Shown: piece after piece, positions 42,490-52,766 of the stretch | Layout: each line of letters opens with the position of its first letter | Position numbering within the stretch: position 1 is the first letter of the stretch | DNA from: Pseudarthrobacter naphthalenicus | Lineage (GTDB): Bacteria; Actinomycetota; Actinomycetes; Actinomycetales; Micrococcaceae | Direction: 5' to 3' | Assembly (NCBI RefSeq): GCF_029076445.1 | Contig: NZ_JARESG010000020.1 | Span: forward strand, 1 to 64,000 | DNA length: 64,000 nt | Notes under the pieces: generated by a model | Told to the model about the DNA's origin: nothing | Databases searched by the model: none | Seen by the model: the letters and a program-made list of their open reading frames with translations, nothing else | Position numbers and translations under genes: made by a program

Positions 42490-43749
42490 CTATTCTTCGG
42501 CCGGTCCGGTCTTTGCCGAGGGAAGCTCTCCGCCGCTGCGTACCAGCGGCTCGCGTGTGACTGACCAACAGGCGGCTGCCACCACCAGGACGCAGCCGGT
42601 GACGCCGAAGGCCCAGCCGTAGCCCAGCCGGTCAGCGAGGATTCCCACCAGAACCGGCCCGGCAATTGTTCCGATGTCCGTGGTCATCTGGTAGGCCGCC
42701 AGGACTTTCCCGCCGGAGCGTTCGTTCCCGATCACGTCCGCCACGGCGGCCTGCTGGGCGGGGCCCAGCAGGCCGGAACCCGCTCCGGCCACGGTGGAGG
42801 CAGCCAAAAACCAGGCCAGTTCAGAGGTGAAGCCGATGGCAGCCGTGGCGAGTCCGGCCACCAGCAGCCCGGCGAGCATCATCGGCTTGCGGCCCAGGCT
42901 GTCGGCCAGCCGGCCGGAAAATGTCAGCGCAGCCGCGTTACCACCGGCGAAGACGGCCAGAGCCAGGCCAGCCGTTTCAGGTCCAGCTCCCAGCACTGCA
43001 ACCGCAAAAAGCGGGACCGTTGCCATGCGCACGCCGAATGTTGCCCAGCCGTTGGCGAAGCTCGAAACCAGGACCGAACGGTAGGCGCCCACGCCAAGGG
43101 CATCGGCGAAGCGCATTGCCGGCGCCCGGACCCCGGCAGCGCGGGCTGAGGACGTCGTGTGGCTGAGCTGGGTCTGAACCACGACGGCGGCGACGATAAG
43201 CGCCGCGGCGTAGCACAGGAACGGCACGCGCAGCCCAAACCCTGCCAGCAGGCCGCCCACCACCGGGCCCAGGACGCTCCCCACCAGGAAAGCGGACGCG
43301 TAGGCCCCGGACACCCGTCCCCGGCTCTCCGGGGGTGCCAGCCGGACCACCAGCGCCATCGAGGCCACGGTGAACATCACGGACCCCACTCCGCCCAGGC
43401 CACGGAAGACCAGGAGCTGCCAGTAGTTCTGGGCGAAGGCGCAGGCCGCCGTCGAGACCGCCACGATGAGCAGGCCGGACACATACACGGGCCGCTCGCC
43501 GAGCCGCCCAATCAGGGCGCCGCCGGCCGGCGCGAACACGAGCCGCATCAGAGCGAAGATGCTCACGATCACTGCGGCGGCCGTTGCCCCGACGTCGAAA
43601 GTCGTGGCAAATTGCGGCAGAACGGGCGCAACGAGTCCGAATCCGAGGGCAATCAGGAAGGCAGCGGCGAGCATCACCTTCACGTCGCGGGGAAGCCGGG
43701 GCCGCTCCGGGCGGATGAGCGCCGGAATCCTTGGTGTGGCGCGGCTCAC
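42490..43749 (-). CDS. MFS transporter, drug-exporter type
   Basis: About 419 residues with twelve predicted membrane helices. Helix 1 is VMLAAAFLIALGFGLVAPVLPQF. Motif A is GGALIGRLGERPVYVSG, a second copy is SGRLADSLGRKPMMLAG, and motif C-like glycines in helix 5 (GSVLGPVVGGLLAGFG) suggest a proton-driven exporter. The substrate is unknown. The open frame extends to 43908, but GTG 43749 is preferred because it gives the usual length and overlaps a short upstream ORF as GTGA. It is divergent from amtB across 244 bp. Confidence 0.88.
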   Translation of the reverse strand: MSRATPRIPALIRPERPRLPRDVKVMLAAAFLIALGFGLVAPVLPQFATTFDVGATAAAVIVSIFALMRLVFAPAGGALIGRLGERPVYVSGLLIVAVSTAACAFAQNYWQLLVFRGLGGVGSVMFTVASMALVVRLAPPESRGRVSGAYASAFLVGSVLGPVVGGLLAGFGLRVPFLCYAAALIVAAVVVQTQLSHTTSSARAAGVRAPAMRFADALGVGAYRSVLVSSFANGWATFGVRMATVPLFAVAVLGAGPETAGLALAVFAGGNAAALTFSGRLADSLGRKPMMLAGLLVAGLATAAIGFTSELAWFLAASTVAGAGSGLLGPAQQAAVADVIGNERSGGKVLAAYQMTTDIGTIAGPVLVGILADRLGYGWAFGVTGCVLVVAAACWSVTREPLVRSGGELPSAKTGPAEE

Positions 43750-43766
43750 AGGGCGGCTGCCGTCAT
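43746..43766 (-). CDS. Possible six-residue leader ORF before the MFS gene
   Basis: ATG at 43766 preceded by AAGGAAACC encodes MTAAAL and ends in TGA at 43746, which overlaps the MFS start as GTGA. The main gene has no good Shine-Dalgarno of its own, so translation may depend on re-initiation after this ORF. It may also be chance. Confidence 0.3.
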   Translation of the reverse strand: MTAAAL

Positions 43767-43815
43767 AATGCTGGTTTCCTTGCAGGGCGGGAGGCCTGGG
43801 GCCGGTGGAAGTGGT

Positions 43816-43884
43816 GAAACATAACCGTAACAAGCCAGATATGCACCATTTACTTCCTAGAGGTTGTTGTAACAAACCAGCAAT
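43816..43884 (+). promoter_or_regulatory. Two GlnR-like half-site pairs upstream of amtB
   Basis: GAAAC-n6-GTAAC at 43816-43831 and GTAAC-n6-GCAAT at 43869-43884 resemble GlnR boxes (GTnAC-n6-GnAAC-type half-sites). Their GTAAC elements are 42 bp apart, about four helical turns. This fits nitrogen control of amtB-glnK but was judged by eye only. Confidence 0.45.
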
Positions 43885-43993
43885 GAAATACCTCAGCGGT
43901 AGAAACACGGCACGGACAAACTCATTTCAGGACGCAAAAGGCGTTGGCAGGCGGAACACATCCGCAGCATCGATAAGAGGGAGGACGTGCACC

Positions 43994-45337
43994 ATGGAAC
44001 TTACCGCAGGTCACGTATGGCTCATGATTGCGGCAGCACTCGTGCTGTTCATGACACCGGGTCTGGCATTTTTCTACGGCGGCATGACGCGCGCCAAGGC
44101 TGCGCTGAACATGATGATGATGAGCTTCATTTCCATCGGCATGGTGGGCGTGGTCTGGGTGCTTTGGGGGGCTTCCATGAGCTCCGGCGAAGGGTTCTTC
44201 CAGATCGTCGGAAACCCGTTCGCCACCTTCGGCCTTGAAGGCATCACTTCCCCGGACGGCCTGATCAAGGTCGGCTACGCCGCCACCTTCGCCATTATCA
44301 CGGTGGCCCTCATCAGCGGCGCTATCGCTGACCGTGCCAAGTTCGGCGCCTGGACTGTCTTTGTGCCCGTCTGGGTCACGCTGGTCTACTGCCCCCTGGC
44401 GTACATGATCTGGGGCGGCGGGCTGTTCGGCCCCGAGGGTGCCATTGGACAGGCCCTCGGCCCTGCCATCGACTTTGCCGGCGGCACGGTGGTCCACATC
44501 AATGCCGGCGTCGCGGCCCTCATCCTTGTCCTGATCATCGGCAACCGCCGCGGCTTCGGCAAGGACCCGAACCACCGCCCCCACAACATCCCGTTCGTGA
44601 TGCTCGGCGCGGCCATCCTCTGGTTCGGCTGGTTCGGCTTCAACGCCGGTGCGGCTACCACGGCCGAGCAGGGCGGCCTGATCTGGATCAACACGCTCGC
44701 AGCCCCGGCAGCAGCCATGCTTGGCTGGCTCGTCACCGAACGCATCCGCGACGGCCACCCCACCTCCCTCGGTGCGGCCTCCGGTGTTGTGGCCGGTCTG
44801 GTTGCCATCACTCCGGCCTGCGCCAACGTCAGCCCTGTCGGTGCCCTCGGTCTCGGTGTCGTCGCCGGCGTGGCCTCCGCCCTGGCCGTCGGACTCAAGT
44901 TCCGTTGGGGCTTCGATGACTCCCTGGACGTTGTGGGCGTCCACCTGGTCTCCGGCATCATCGGCACCGTCGCCCTGGGCTTCATCGCCCTCCCCACTGA
45001 CGGCGTGGGCGGCGGCCTCTTCTACGGTGGCGGCCTCACCCAGCTCTGGGCCCAGCTCGCAGCTGCCGGCATCGCCATTGCCTACTCGGCGATCCTCACC
45101 TTGATCATCGCCCTGGCTATCCACAAGACCATGGGCTTCCGCGTCTCCCAGGAGCAGGAGACCGTCGGTGTGGACCTCAGCCTGCACGCTGAGACGGCTT
45201 ACGAATTCGGTGTGGGCGGGCAGGGCGGAAGCTTCCAGCCCCTGCACGAACTGATCACCGGGAAGTCCCCGGCCAGTGAGCTGTCCGCAGCCAAAACGAC
45301 TCAGCCGGCTGCCGGCAAGGAAAGCGTGGAAGCATGA
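43994..45337 (+). CDS. amtB: Ammonium transporter AmtB
   Basis: Trimeric ammonium channel of the cytoplasmic membrane. It has 447 residues and about eleven membrane helices. Conserved features are FMTPGLAFFYGGMTRAKAALNMMMM at helix 1-2, DFAGGTVVHINAGVAALIL containing the first pore His (near 170), GFNAGAA, and GVHLVSGIIGTVALG with the second pore His (near 318). The ATG at 43994 follows GGAGG; the frame upstream to 43805 lacks family homology. The stop overlaps glnK as ATGA. Upstream GlnR-like sites suggest nitrogen regulation. Confidence 0.96.
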   Translation: MELTAGHVWLMIAAALVLFMTPGLAFFYGGMTRAKAALNMMMMSFISIGMVGVVWVLWGASMSSGEGFFQIVGNPFATFGLEGITSPDGLIKVGYAATFAIITVALISGAIADRAKFGAWTVFVPVWVTLVYCPLAYMIWGGGLFGPEGAIGQALGPAIDFAGGTVVHINAGVAALILVLIIGNRRGFGKDPNHRPHNIPFVMLGAAILWFGWFGFNAGAATTAEQGGLIWINTLAAPAAAMLGWLVTERIRDGHPTSLGAASGVVAGLVAITPACANVSPVGALGLGVVAGVASALAVGLKFRWGFDDSLDVVGVHLVSGIIGTVALGFIALPTDGVGGGLFYGGGLTQLWAQLAAAGIAIAYSAILTLIIALAIHKTMGFRVSQEQETVGVDLSLHAETAYEFGVGGQGGSFQPLHELITGKSPASELSAAKTTQPAAGKESVEA

Positions 45338-45672
45338 AACTGATCACAGCCATCGTCCGCCCGGAAAAGCTCGAGGCCATCCGGGAAGGTCTGGAGTCCT
45401 ACGGAGTCCAGGGACTGACGGTCAGTGCCGCAAGCGGCTACGGCCGCCAGCGCGGTTACACCGAGGTCTACCGTGGCGCCGAGTACAACGTTGACCTCCT
45501 GCCCAAGATCCGGGTGGAAGTGCTTGCCACAGATGAGCAGGCCGATGACATCCTGGACGTCATCATCGCCAGCTCCAACACCGGACGCGCAGGCGACGGC
45601 AAGGTCTGGACGGTGGACGTCTTCGAGGCAGTGAGGGTACGCACCGGAGAACGCGGCGTGGCAGCAATCTAA
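45334..45672 (+). CDS. glnK: PII nitrogen regulatory protein GlnK
   Basis: A 112-residue trimeric signal protein that binds ATP/ADP and 2-oxoglutarate and plugs AmtB. MKLITAIVRPEKLEAIREGL opens the protein. The T-loop contains Tyr51 in YRGAEYNVD, the residue uridylylated or adenylylated by GlnD, and TGRAGDGKVWTVDV is the nucleotide site near 82-96. It overlaps amtB by 4 nt. A glnD gene, often next in actinobacteria, is absent; a convergent zwf lies beyond the terminator. Confidence 0.96.
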   Translation: MKLITAIVRPEKLEAIREGLESYGVQGLTVSAASGYGRQRGYTEVYRGAEYNVDLLPKIRVEVLATDEQADDILDVIIASSNTGRAGDGKVWTVDVFEAVRVRTGERGVAAI

Positions 45673-45712
45673 CAGCCACCACGCCGGACTTCAGTAGCCA
45701 CTAAGCGGCAGT

Positions 45713-45761
45713 AAAGGACAGGGCGGGCAGGGAACCAGGTTCCCTGCCCGCCCTGTCCTTT
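45713..45761. terminator. Strong bidirectional terminator between glnK and zwf
   Basis: A perfect 24-bp inverted repeat (45713-45736 with 45738-45761) is centred on one base; arms contain AGGACAGGGCGGGCAGGGAA. The rightward transcript would end the stem in a short U-rich stretch (CCTTTC) and the leftward one likewise, because of the AAAGG/CCTTT ends. Confidence 0.85.
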
Positions 45762-45766
45762 CGGGC

Positions 45767-47170
45767 TTACTCCGCCGGCACCGAACCCTGCCAGCCTGCA
45801 GGACCTGCCGAGCCGGCGTCGTACTCTTCCAGCGGCACGGTCCCGCGCTGCCAGGCCTTCAGCACCGGTTCAAGGATCCGCCAGCAGTCCTCCGCGGTGT
45901 CCCCGCGGACTGAAAGCAGGGGATCCCCGTTCAGGACACCCTCCAGGACTTCGCCGTAGGGCAGCAGCTCCGAATCGCTGAGCTCCGCGTTCAGGGTGAC
46001 CCTGCCGAGTGAGAAAATGTTGCCCGGCCCGTTGACGTCCACGTCGAACTGGAGGGTGTCCGGGCCGAAACCGATCCGCAGCTGGTTGGGGGAGTCCACC
46101 CCGGTGAACCCGCCAGGGAGGTGCGGGACGGGGAGGAAGGTCACCACAGCCTCTTTGCGTTTGGTGCCGAGGGCCTTGCCGGAGCGCAGGATGAAGGGAA
46201 CCCCCTGCCAGCGCCAGTTATCGATATCCACCCGGACCTCCGCCAGGGTTTCCGTTTCCCGGGCCGCGTCCACACCCTGCTCCTTGACGTAGTCCGGGAC
46301 CTTCTTGCCCGCGATCGAACCGGCCGTGTACCTGGCACGGTGGGTGGACTTCGCGTAGGGCGCGCTGATGCTGCTGGCGCGCAGCACAGTTGCCACCGCA
46401 TCGCGCAGGTCGCGCTCGCCGATGGTGGCGGGCGGCTCAATGGCCATCAGTGCCATGATCTGCAGCAGGTGGCTCTGGATCATGTCCCGCAGCGCCCCGG
46501 CGGAATCGTAATACCGTGCACGCCCCTCGAGGGCCAGGTCCTCGTCGAAGATGATCTCCACCTTCTCCACGTGTTCCCGGTTCCAGACGGGCTCGAGGAA
46601 ATTGTTGGCAAAGCGCAGGCCCAGGATGTTCAGCACAGTTGCCTTGCCGAGGAAATGGTCCACCCGGTGGATGTGGTCCTCGGGAACGAGTCCGGCGAGC
46701 GTCTGGTTCAGGGAACGGGCCGAGGCCTCGCTCGAGCCAAAAGGCTTCTCCATGACCAGCCGGGTTCCGGCCGGGACCTGGTCGCGGTGCAGGGATTCGC
46801 AGGCCAGTTGGCTGATCCTCGGCGGCAAGGCGAAGTAGATGGCGGTGGGACCTTCCAAGCCGGCCAGCAAGGCTGCCAGCGCCCCCTCCGCGGTGACGTC
46901 CACCTGGTGGTAGGTGGTGGCTTTCTCCAAGGTGGTCAGCGCTTTTCTCCCGGCGGCGTCCGCATCCTTTGCGGAGTCGGCGAATGCGTCGTGGACCCGG
47001 TCCTTCCACTGGTCACGGCTCCAGTCATCGGAGCCGGCACCCACCAGGGTCAGGCCGTCGGCGCGGCCTTTCGCCACCAGACGGGCCAGGCCCGGAAGGA
47101 GAAGGCGGCCGGTCAGGTCCCCGGAGGCCCCCAGGATGAGCAGGGTTTTTACACTCGTTTGGCTCGTCAC
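45767..47170 (-). CDS. zwf: Glucose-6-phosphate dehydrogenase
   Basis: Oxidises glucose 6-phosphate to 6-phosphogluconolactone with NAD(P)+. It has 467 residues. The cofactor motif LGASGDLTGRLLLPGL is near residues 13-28, the EKPFG element near 142, and the substrate/active-site motif HRVDHFLGK near 167-175 (classical RIDHYLGK). C-terminal conserved stretches include YGEVLEGVLNGD. It is shorter than typical 500-residue forms and lacks pentose-phosphate pathway neighbours, so it may be a paralogue. GTG 47170 is the start. It is convergent with glnK and divergent from ffh. Confidence 0.92.
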   Translation of the reverse strand: MTSQTSVKTLLILGASGDLTGRLLLPGLARLVAKGRADGLTLVGAGSDDWSRDQWKDRVHDAFADSAKDADAAGRKALTTLEKATTYHQVDVTAEGALAALLAGLEGPTAIYFALPPRISQLACESLHRDQVPAGTRLVMEKPFGSSEASARSLNQTLAGLVPEDHIHRVDHFLGKATVLNILGLRFANNFLEPVWNREHVEKVEIIFDEDLALEGRARYYDSAGALRDMIQSHLLQIMALMAIEPPATIGERDLRDAVATVLRASSISAPYAKSTHRARYTAGSIAGKKVPDYVKEQGVDAARETETLAEVRVDIDNWRWQGVPFILRSGKALGTKRKEAVVTFLPVPHLPGGFTGVDSPNQLRIGFGPDTLQFDVDVNGPGNIFSLGRVTLNAELSDSELLPYGEVLEGVLNGDPLLSVRGDTAEDCWRILEPVLKAWQRGTVPLEEYDAGSAGPAGWQGSVPAE

Positions 47171-47269
47171 CTTGCCAGCATGCCATCATGCAGGCCCGTC
47201 TTGGTACCCTAGATAGTCGAGTCCCCCTGTAGCTCCACCTGTAACTCCACTGAAAGAAGTGCGCGGCGC

Positions 47270-48850
47270 GTGTTCAATTCACTCTCTGACCGGTTGACAG
47301 CAACCTTCAAGAACCTCCGTGGCAAGGGCCGCCTCACCGAGGCTGATGTTGATGCCACAGTCCGCGAGATCCGCCGTGCCCTCCTGGATGCCGATGTTGC
47401 CGTGCCGGTGGTGCGCGAATTCACCGCCCGGGTCCGTGAACGCTCCCTCGGGGCTGAAGTATCCGGTGCGCTGAACCCCAGCCAGCAGATCGTCAAGATC
47501 GTCAACGAGGAACTGGTCGAGATCCTCGGCGGCGAAACCCGCCGCATCCGGCTTGCCAAGACCGGCCCCACCATCATCATGCTGGCCGGCCTCCAGGGTG
47601 CCGGTAAGACGACGCTGGCAGGCAAGCTCTCCAAGTGGCTCAAGGCCCAGGGGCACAGCCCCATGCTGGTGGCCTGCGACCTCCAGCGCCCCAACGCCGT
47701 CACCCAGCTCCAGGTGGTGGGCAAGCGCGCCGGCGTGCCCGTCTTTGCGCCGCACCCCGGTGCCACCTCCACCGAACTGGACCACCCGGCCGGTGACCCG
47801 GTCGCCGTCGCCCGTGCCGGCGTCGAGGAAGCCAAGCGCACCCTGCACGACGTCGTCATCGTTGATACCGCCGGCCGGCTGGGCGTCGACGCCGAAATGA
47901 TGGAGCAGGCGCGCCAGATCCGCCGCGCCATCGTGCCCAACGAAGTGCTGTTCGTGATCGACTCCATGATCGGCCAGGACGCCGTGAACACGGCGATGGC
48001 CTTTGATGAAGGGGTCAACTTCACGGGCATTGTGCTTTCAAAGCTCGACGGCGATGCCCGCGGCGGTGCCGCGCTTTCGGTTGCGTCCGTCACCGGCAAG
48101 CCCGTGATGTTCGCGTCCACCGGTGAAGGTGTGGACGACTTTGAGCTCTTCCACCCCGACCGCATGGCCTCCCGGATCCTGGACATGGGCGACGTCCTCA
48201 CCCTGATCGAGCAGGCCGAGAAGAACTGGGACAAGGACGAAGCAGCCCGGATGGCGAAGAAATTCGCTGACCAGGAAGACTTCACCCTGGACGACTTCCT
48301 GGCGCAGATGCAGCAGATCCGCAACATGGGCTCCATGAAGAAGATGCTCATGATGATGCCCGGCGCGCAGAACATTCGCCAGCAGCTGGAGAACTTCGAC
48401 GAACGTGAGATCGACCGCGTCGAGGCAATCGTCCGCTCCATGACCCCGCACGAGCGCGTGGCACCGAAGATCATCAACGGCTCCCGCCGCGCCCGCATCG
48501 CCAAGGGCTCCGGTGTGCACGTCTCCGAGGTCAACGGCCTGCTGGAGCGCTTCGCGCAGGCCCAGAAGATGATGAAGAAGATGGCCCAGGGCGGCATGCC
48601 GGGCATCCCCGGAATGCCTGGCCTGGGCGGTCCGGGCGGCGCACGGAAGGGCGGCAAGAACGCCCCGAAGAAGAAGGCCCGTTCCGGCAACCCGGCCAAG
48701 GCGGCCCAGGAACTCAAGGATGCCGAGGCCCGGCGCGCAGGTGCGGCGAAGGCCCTGCCGACGGGCGCTGCCTTCGGCCAGCAGTCCGGCGACTTTGATC
48801 CCTCGCAGCTGAACCTGCCCAAGGGCTTCGACAAGTTCCTCGGCAAGTAA
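47270..48850 (+). CDS. ffh: Signal recognition particle protein Ffh
   Basis: SRP GTPase that binds signal sequences and the 4.5S RNA. It has 526 residues. The N domain is residues 1-90, and the G domain has GLQGAGKTTLAGKL near 106, DLQRPNAVTQL, DTAGRLGVDAEMM and SKLDGDARGG. The methionine-rich M domain (about 300-450) has MGSMKKMLMMMPG and RIAKGSGVHVSEVN, which contacts SRP RNA. The tail is Gly/Lys-rich. GTG 47270 is the start. The region upstream (47171-47269) must hold promoters for zwf and ffh; none is clear. Confidence 0.97.
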   Translation: MFNSLSDRLTATFKNLRGKGRLTEADVDATVREIRRALLDADVAVPVVREFTARVRERSLGAEVSGALNPSQQIVKIVNEELVEILGGETRRIRLAKTGPTIIMLAGLQGAGKTTLAGKLSKWLKAQGHSPMLVACDLQRPNAVTQLQVVGKRAGVPVFAPHPGATSTELDHPAGDPVAVARAGVEEAKRTLHDVVIVDTAGRLGVDAEMMEQARQIRRAIVPNEVLFVIDSMIGQDAVNTAMAFDEGVNFTGIVLSKLDGDARGGAALSVASVTGKPVMFASTGEGVDDFELFHPDRMASRILDMGDVLTLIEQAEKNWDKDEAARMAKKFADQEDFTLDDFLAQMQQIRNMGSMKKMLMMMPGAQNIRQQLENFDEREIDRVEAIVRSMTPHERVAPKIINGSRRARIAKGSGVHVSEVNGLLERFAQAQKMMKKMAQGGMPGIPGMPGLGGPGGARKGGKNAPKKKARSGNPAKAAQELKDAEARRAGAAKALPTGAAFGQQSGDFDPSQLNLPKGFDKFLGK

Positions 48851-48864
48851 TCGCCCGCCCAACC

Positions 48865-48916
48865 AGGTAGCAGTAAGTGTCGTTATGAGCGCTCAAAACG
48901 ACACCTGCTGCTACCT
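48865..48916. repeat. Palindromic intergenic element after ffh
   Basis: A 20-bp near-perfect inverted repeat: AGGTAGCAG-TAA-GTGTCGTT at 48865-48884 and AACGACAC-CTG-CTGCTACCT at 48897-48916, differing at two positions. The 12-nt loop holds the palindrome GAGCGCTC. It may end ffh transcription, but its symmetry suggests a dispersed palindromic repeat. Confidence 0.7.
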
Positions 48917-48952
48917 ACTTTTGATGTCATTGCCGTGGAATAGGGTTGGGTC

Positions 48953-49669
48953 ATGTTCAAGCAGAGGATAGTGTTCGTGCACGGCGCCGGACCGTTCGGG
49001 GCGGCGGCTTGGCCGCGGCAGCACGGCATGGCGCTGAAATACGATGCACTCTTTCTTCGGCGGCACGGATTCGATGCCGCAGCTGAACCGGTTGACTCCT
49101 CCTTTGACGAAGACACCGCGATTGTGCTCAGATCCCTGGCCGATGACGGCCGGGGGGCCGCCGGCGGTCACGTGGTGGCGCACGCCGAGGGTGCCATCTC
49201 GGCCATGATGGCAGCCGTCGAGCGTCCGGACCTGGTGTATTCACTGACGCTCGTGGAACCGGCGTGTCTGTCACTGACTGCTGAACTGCCGGCCACCGCC
49301 GCGCACCGCGCGCTCATGCAACCCCTCTTCGAGGTCCGGCATCAACTGGGTGACGAGGACTTCCAGCGCGAGTACATCCGGCGCATGTTCGCCGTGGATC
49401 TCCACGAGCCGGCGTCCACGGAGGAGAGGCGTTCGGCGCGCAGGCTTCGGCTGCAGGCACCATCGTGGGAAGCGCCGCTGCACATCGTGCCGGGCGTCCC
49501 CACCATGGTGTTGACCGGGGGATGGGAGCCGCTTTACGAGGAGATCGCCGGTTACCTGAGGGAGACCGGCGCCCTGCACCGCATTGCTGCGGGCGGGCAC
49601 CGGCCTCAGGATTCGGTTGAAGGCGACCGTGCCATCCGGTCTTTCATTGCCGGCGTCAGCCGGTCACCG

Positions 49670-49687
<18 letters not shown>
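48953..49687 (+). CDS. Alpha/beta hydrolase-fold protein lacking the nucleophile serine
   Basis: 244 residues with an alpha/beta hydrolase layout: FVHGAG near residues 8-13 (oxyanion loop), a nucleophile-elbow region VVAHAEGAIS near 74-83, and a late His in AAGGHRPQD near 221. The usual G-x-S-x-G is A-H-A-E-G, so the catalytic Ser is replaced by Ala78. The protein may be catalytically inactive, or may use another residue, as in some non-hydrolytic members. ATG 48953 has a GGGTTGGG-like sequence 5 nt upstream. It is convergent with thiC and overlaps its 3' end by 18 nt. Function unknown. Confidence 0.8.
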
Positions 49688-51556
<1,869 letters not shown>

Positions 51557-51567
51557 GGGAATACTCA

Positions 51568-51653
51568 CTTCCTTCGCCGGCATTACCCGGACAGGTTCAA
51601 CGGTCGCAGGCCGCGTCAGCCCGATCTCAGCCCCTGCAAGGGCACCCGTGTGG
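51568..51653 (-). ncRNA. TPP riboswitch (THI element) controlling thiC
   Basis: Minus-strand sequence contains the aptamer elements in order: CACACGGGTGCCC (P1/P2 5' side, near 51652-51640), GGGGCTGAGATCGGG (the CUGAGA core, near 51634), GTTGAACCTGTCCGGGTAATGCC (P4/P5 core, here split: GTTGAACCTG then GGGTAATGCCGG), and GCGAAGGAAGTG closing the 3' side. The thiC Shine-Dalgarno (AAGGAAG) lies in the 3' strand, which suggests control of translation initiation. The thiC TTG at 51556 is 12 nt downstream. Confidence 0.94.
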
Positions 51654-51695
51654 TCAAGACGAAGCTACCACAGCCGGTAGGGATGCCCGAAGAAC

Positions 51696-51721
51696 ACTTG
51701 AATTAAATTGAAGCTTCAAGT
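51696..51721. promoter_or_regulatory. Palindromic operator between thiC and the VOC gene
   Basis: ACTTGAA (51696-51702) and TTCAAGT (51715-51721) form an inverted repeat, and TTGAAGCTTCAA (51708-51719) is a perfect 12-bp palindrome. The element overlaps the predicted VOC promoter (TTGAAT 51698-51703, 17 bp, TAAATT 51721-51726). The layout suggests a dimeric repressor, perhaps MarR-like; no regulator gene is adjacent. Confidence 0.5.
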
Positions 51722-51776
51722 AAATTAGATGCATAGCGGCTTTCACTCCGAAGGCCGGCGGACCGGGAGCGTTCAC

Positions 51777-52652
51777 ATGACTGCAGAAGCCACCACACAG
51801 GATCTACTTCCTGCCGACCTCTCCATGGGCACGGTGATGCTCAAGGTAGGTGACATGAAGCTGATGACCGACTACTACCAGCGGGCCCTGGGCCTGGAAA
51901 TCGTCGCCGAAGAAGACGGCGGCCTGTACCTTGGCCGCCGCCAGCGTCCCCTGGTCCACCTGGCCCCTGCTCCTTCGCTGCATCTGCCGGGCAGGGGAGA
52001 AGCCGGCCTGTTCCACACGGCCCTCCTTTTCGAAGACCAGGCCGCGCTGGCTGCCACCGTGGCCACCGCTGCCCAGTACGAGCCACGGCTTTTCACCGGC
52101 AGCGCCGACCACCTGGTGAGCGAGGCCTTCTACTTCAACGACCCCGAGGGCAACGGCATTGAGCTTTACTGGGACCGGCCCCGCAAGAACTGGTCCTGGA
52201 ACGGCACCGAAGTAGTAATGGACAGCCTGGCGCTCCCACCCCAGCGCTACCTTGAACAGCACCTCAGCCAGGAATCCCTGGACAGCCAGCTGGGAACCGA
52301 AGCCGGAGTGGGGCACATCCACTTGCAGGTGGGGGACGTCCACTCAGCGCACGAGTTCTATGTGGGCACCCTGGGATTTGAAAAGACCGCCGGTTGGCAC
52401 GGGCAGGCCCTGTTCGTCTCGGCCGGCCGCTATCACCACCACATGGCCATGAACGTCTGGAACAGCCGCGGCGCCGGCCCCCGCAAGGACACTCTCGGCC
52501 TCGGCGAAGTGCTCATCGAAGTGCCGTCCGGAGACGACGTCGGCGCCCTCGCTGACCGCCTGAAAGTCGCCGGAGTGGCCTCCCACCACACAGGTGCCGA
52601 GTTGCGCTTTGAGGATCCGTGGCGCAACAACATCCGCGTTGCTGTCCGCTGA
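51777..52652 (+). CDS. VOC-family dioxygenase-like protein (CatE type)
   Basis: About 291 residues with two vicinal-oxygen-chelate modules. Module 1 (about 17-130) has LKVGDMKLMTDYYQRALGLEI, an H in LFHTALLFED and EAFYFNDPEGNGIELYWDRP. Module 2 (about 175-285) has GHIHLQVGDVHSAHEFYVGTLGFE and HHHMAMNVWNS. The His/His/Glu pattern suits a metal centre like catechol-2,3-dioxygenase-type CatE proteins, but substrate and reaction are not known. ATG 51777 follows GGGAG; ATG 51729 is less likely. It is divergent from thiC, and its promoter is overlapped by a palindrome at 51696-51721. Confidence 0.87.
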   Translation: MTAEATTQDLLPADLSMGTVMLKVGDMKLMTDYYQRALGLEIVAEEDGGLYLGRRQRPLVHLAPAPSLHLPGRGEAGLFHTALLFEDQAALAATVATAAQYEPRLFTGSADHLVSEAFYFNDPEGNGIELYWDRPRKNWSWNGTEVVMDSLALPPQRYLEQHLSQESLDSQLGTEAGVGHIHLQVGDVHSAHEFYVGTLGFEKTAGWHGQALFVSAGRYHHHMAMNVWNSRGAGPRKDTLGLGEVLIEVPSGDDVGALADRLKVAGVASHHTGAELRFEDPWRNNIRVAVR

Positions 52653-52766
52653 CTGACCCTGGCCGGAAGTCAGCCCTGCCATGTACTAGGCTGATTTTGA
52701 ACGGCCGGGGCTGCACTGGGTGCTGCCCGCGCGGGCCGCACCGTCGACGGAATGAGGGCTGTTCCC

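Noticed and set aside
43922..45247. 441-codon minus-strand frame over amtB
   Set aside because: Antisense to the conserved AmtB gene, acidic Asp/Glu/Gly repeats from codon structure only.
47209..48846. 545-codon minus-strand frame over ffh
   Set aside because: Antisense shadow of Ffh; Ser/Arg-rich and without motif.
51557..51583. ATG 51583 as start of thiC
   Set aside because: The codon is part of the conserved TPP aptamer core.
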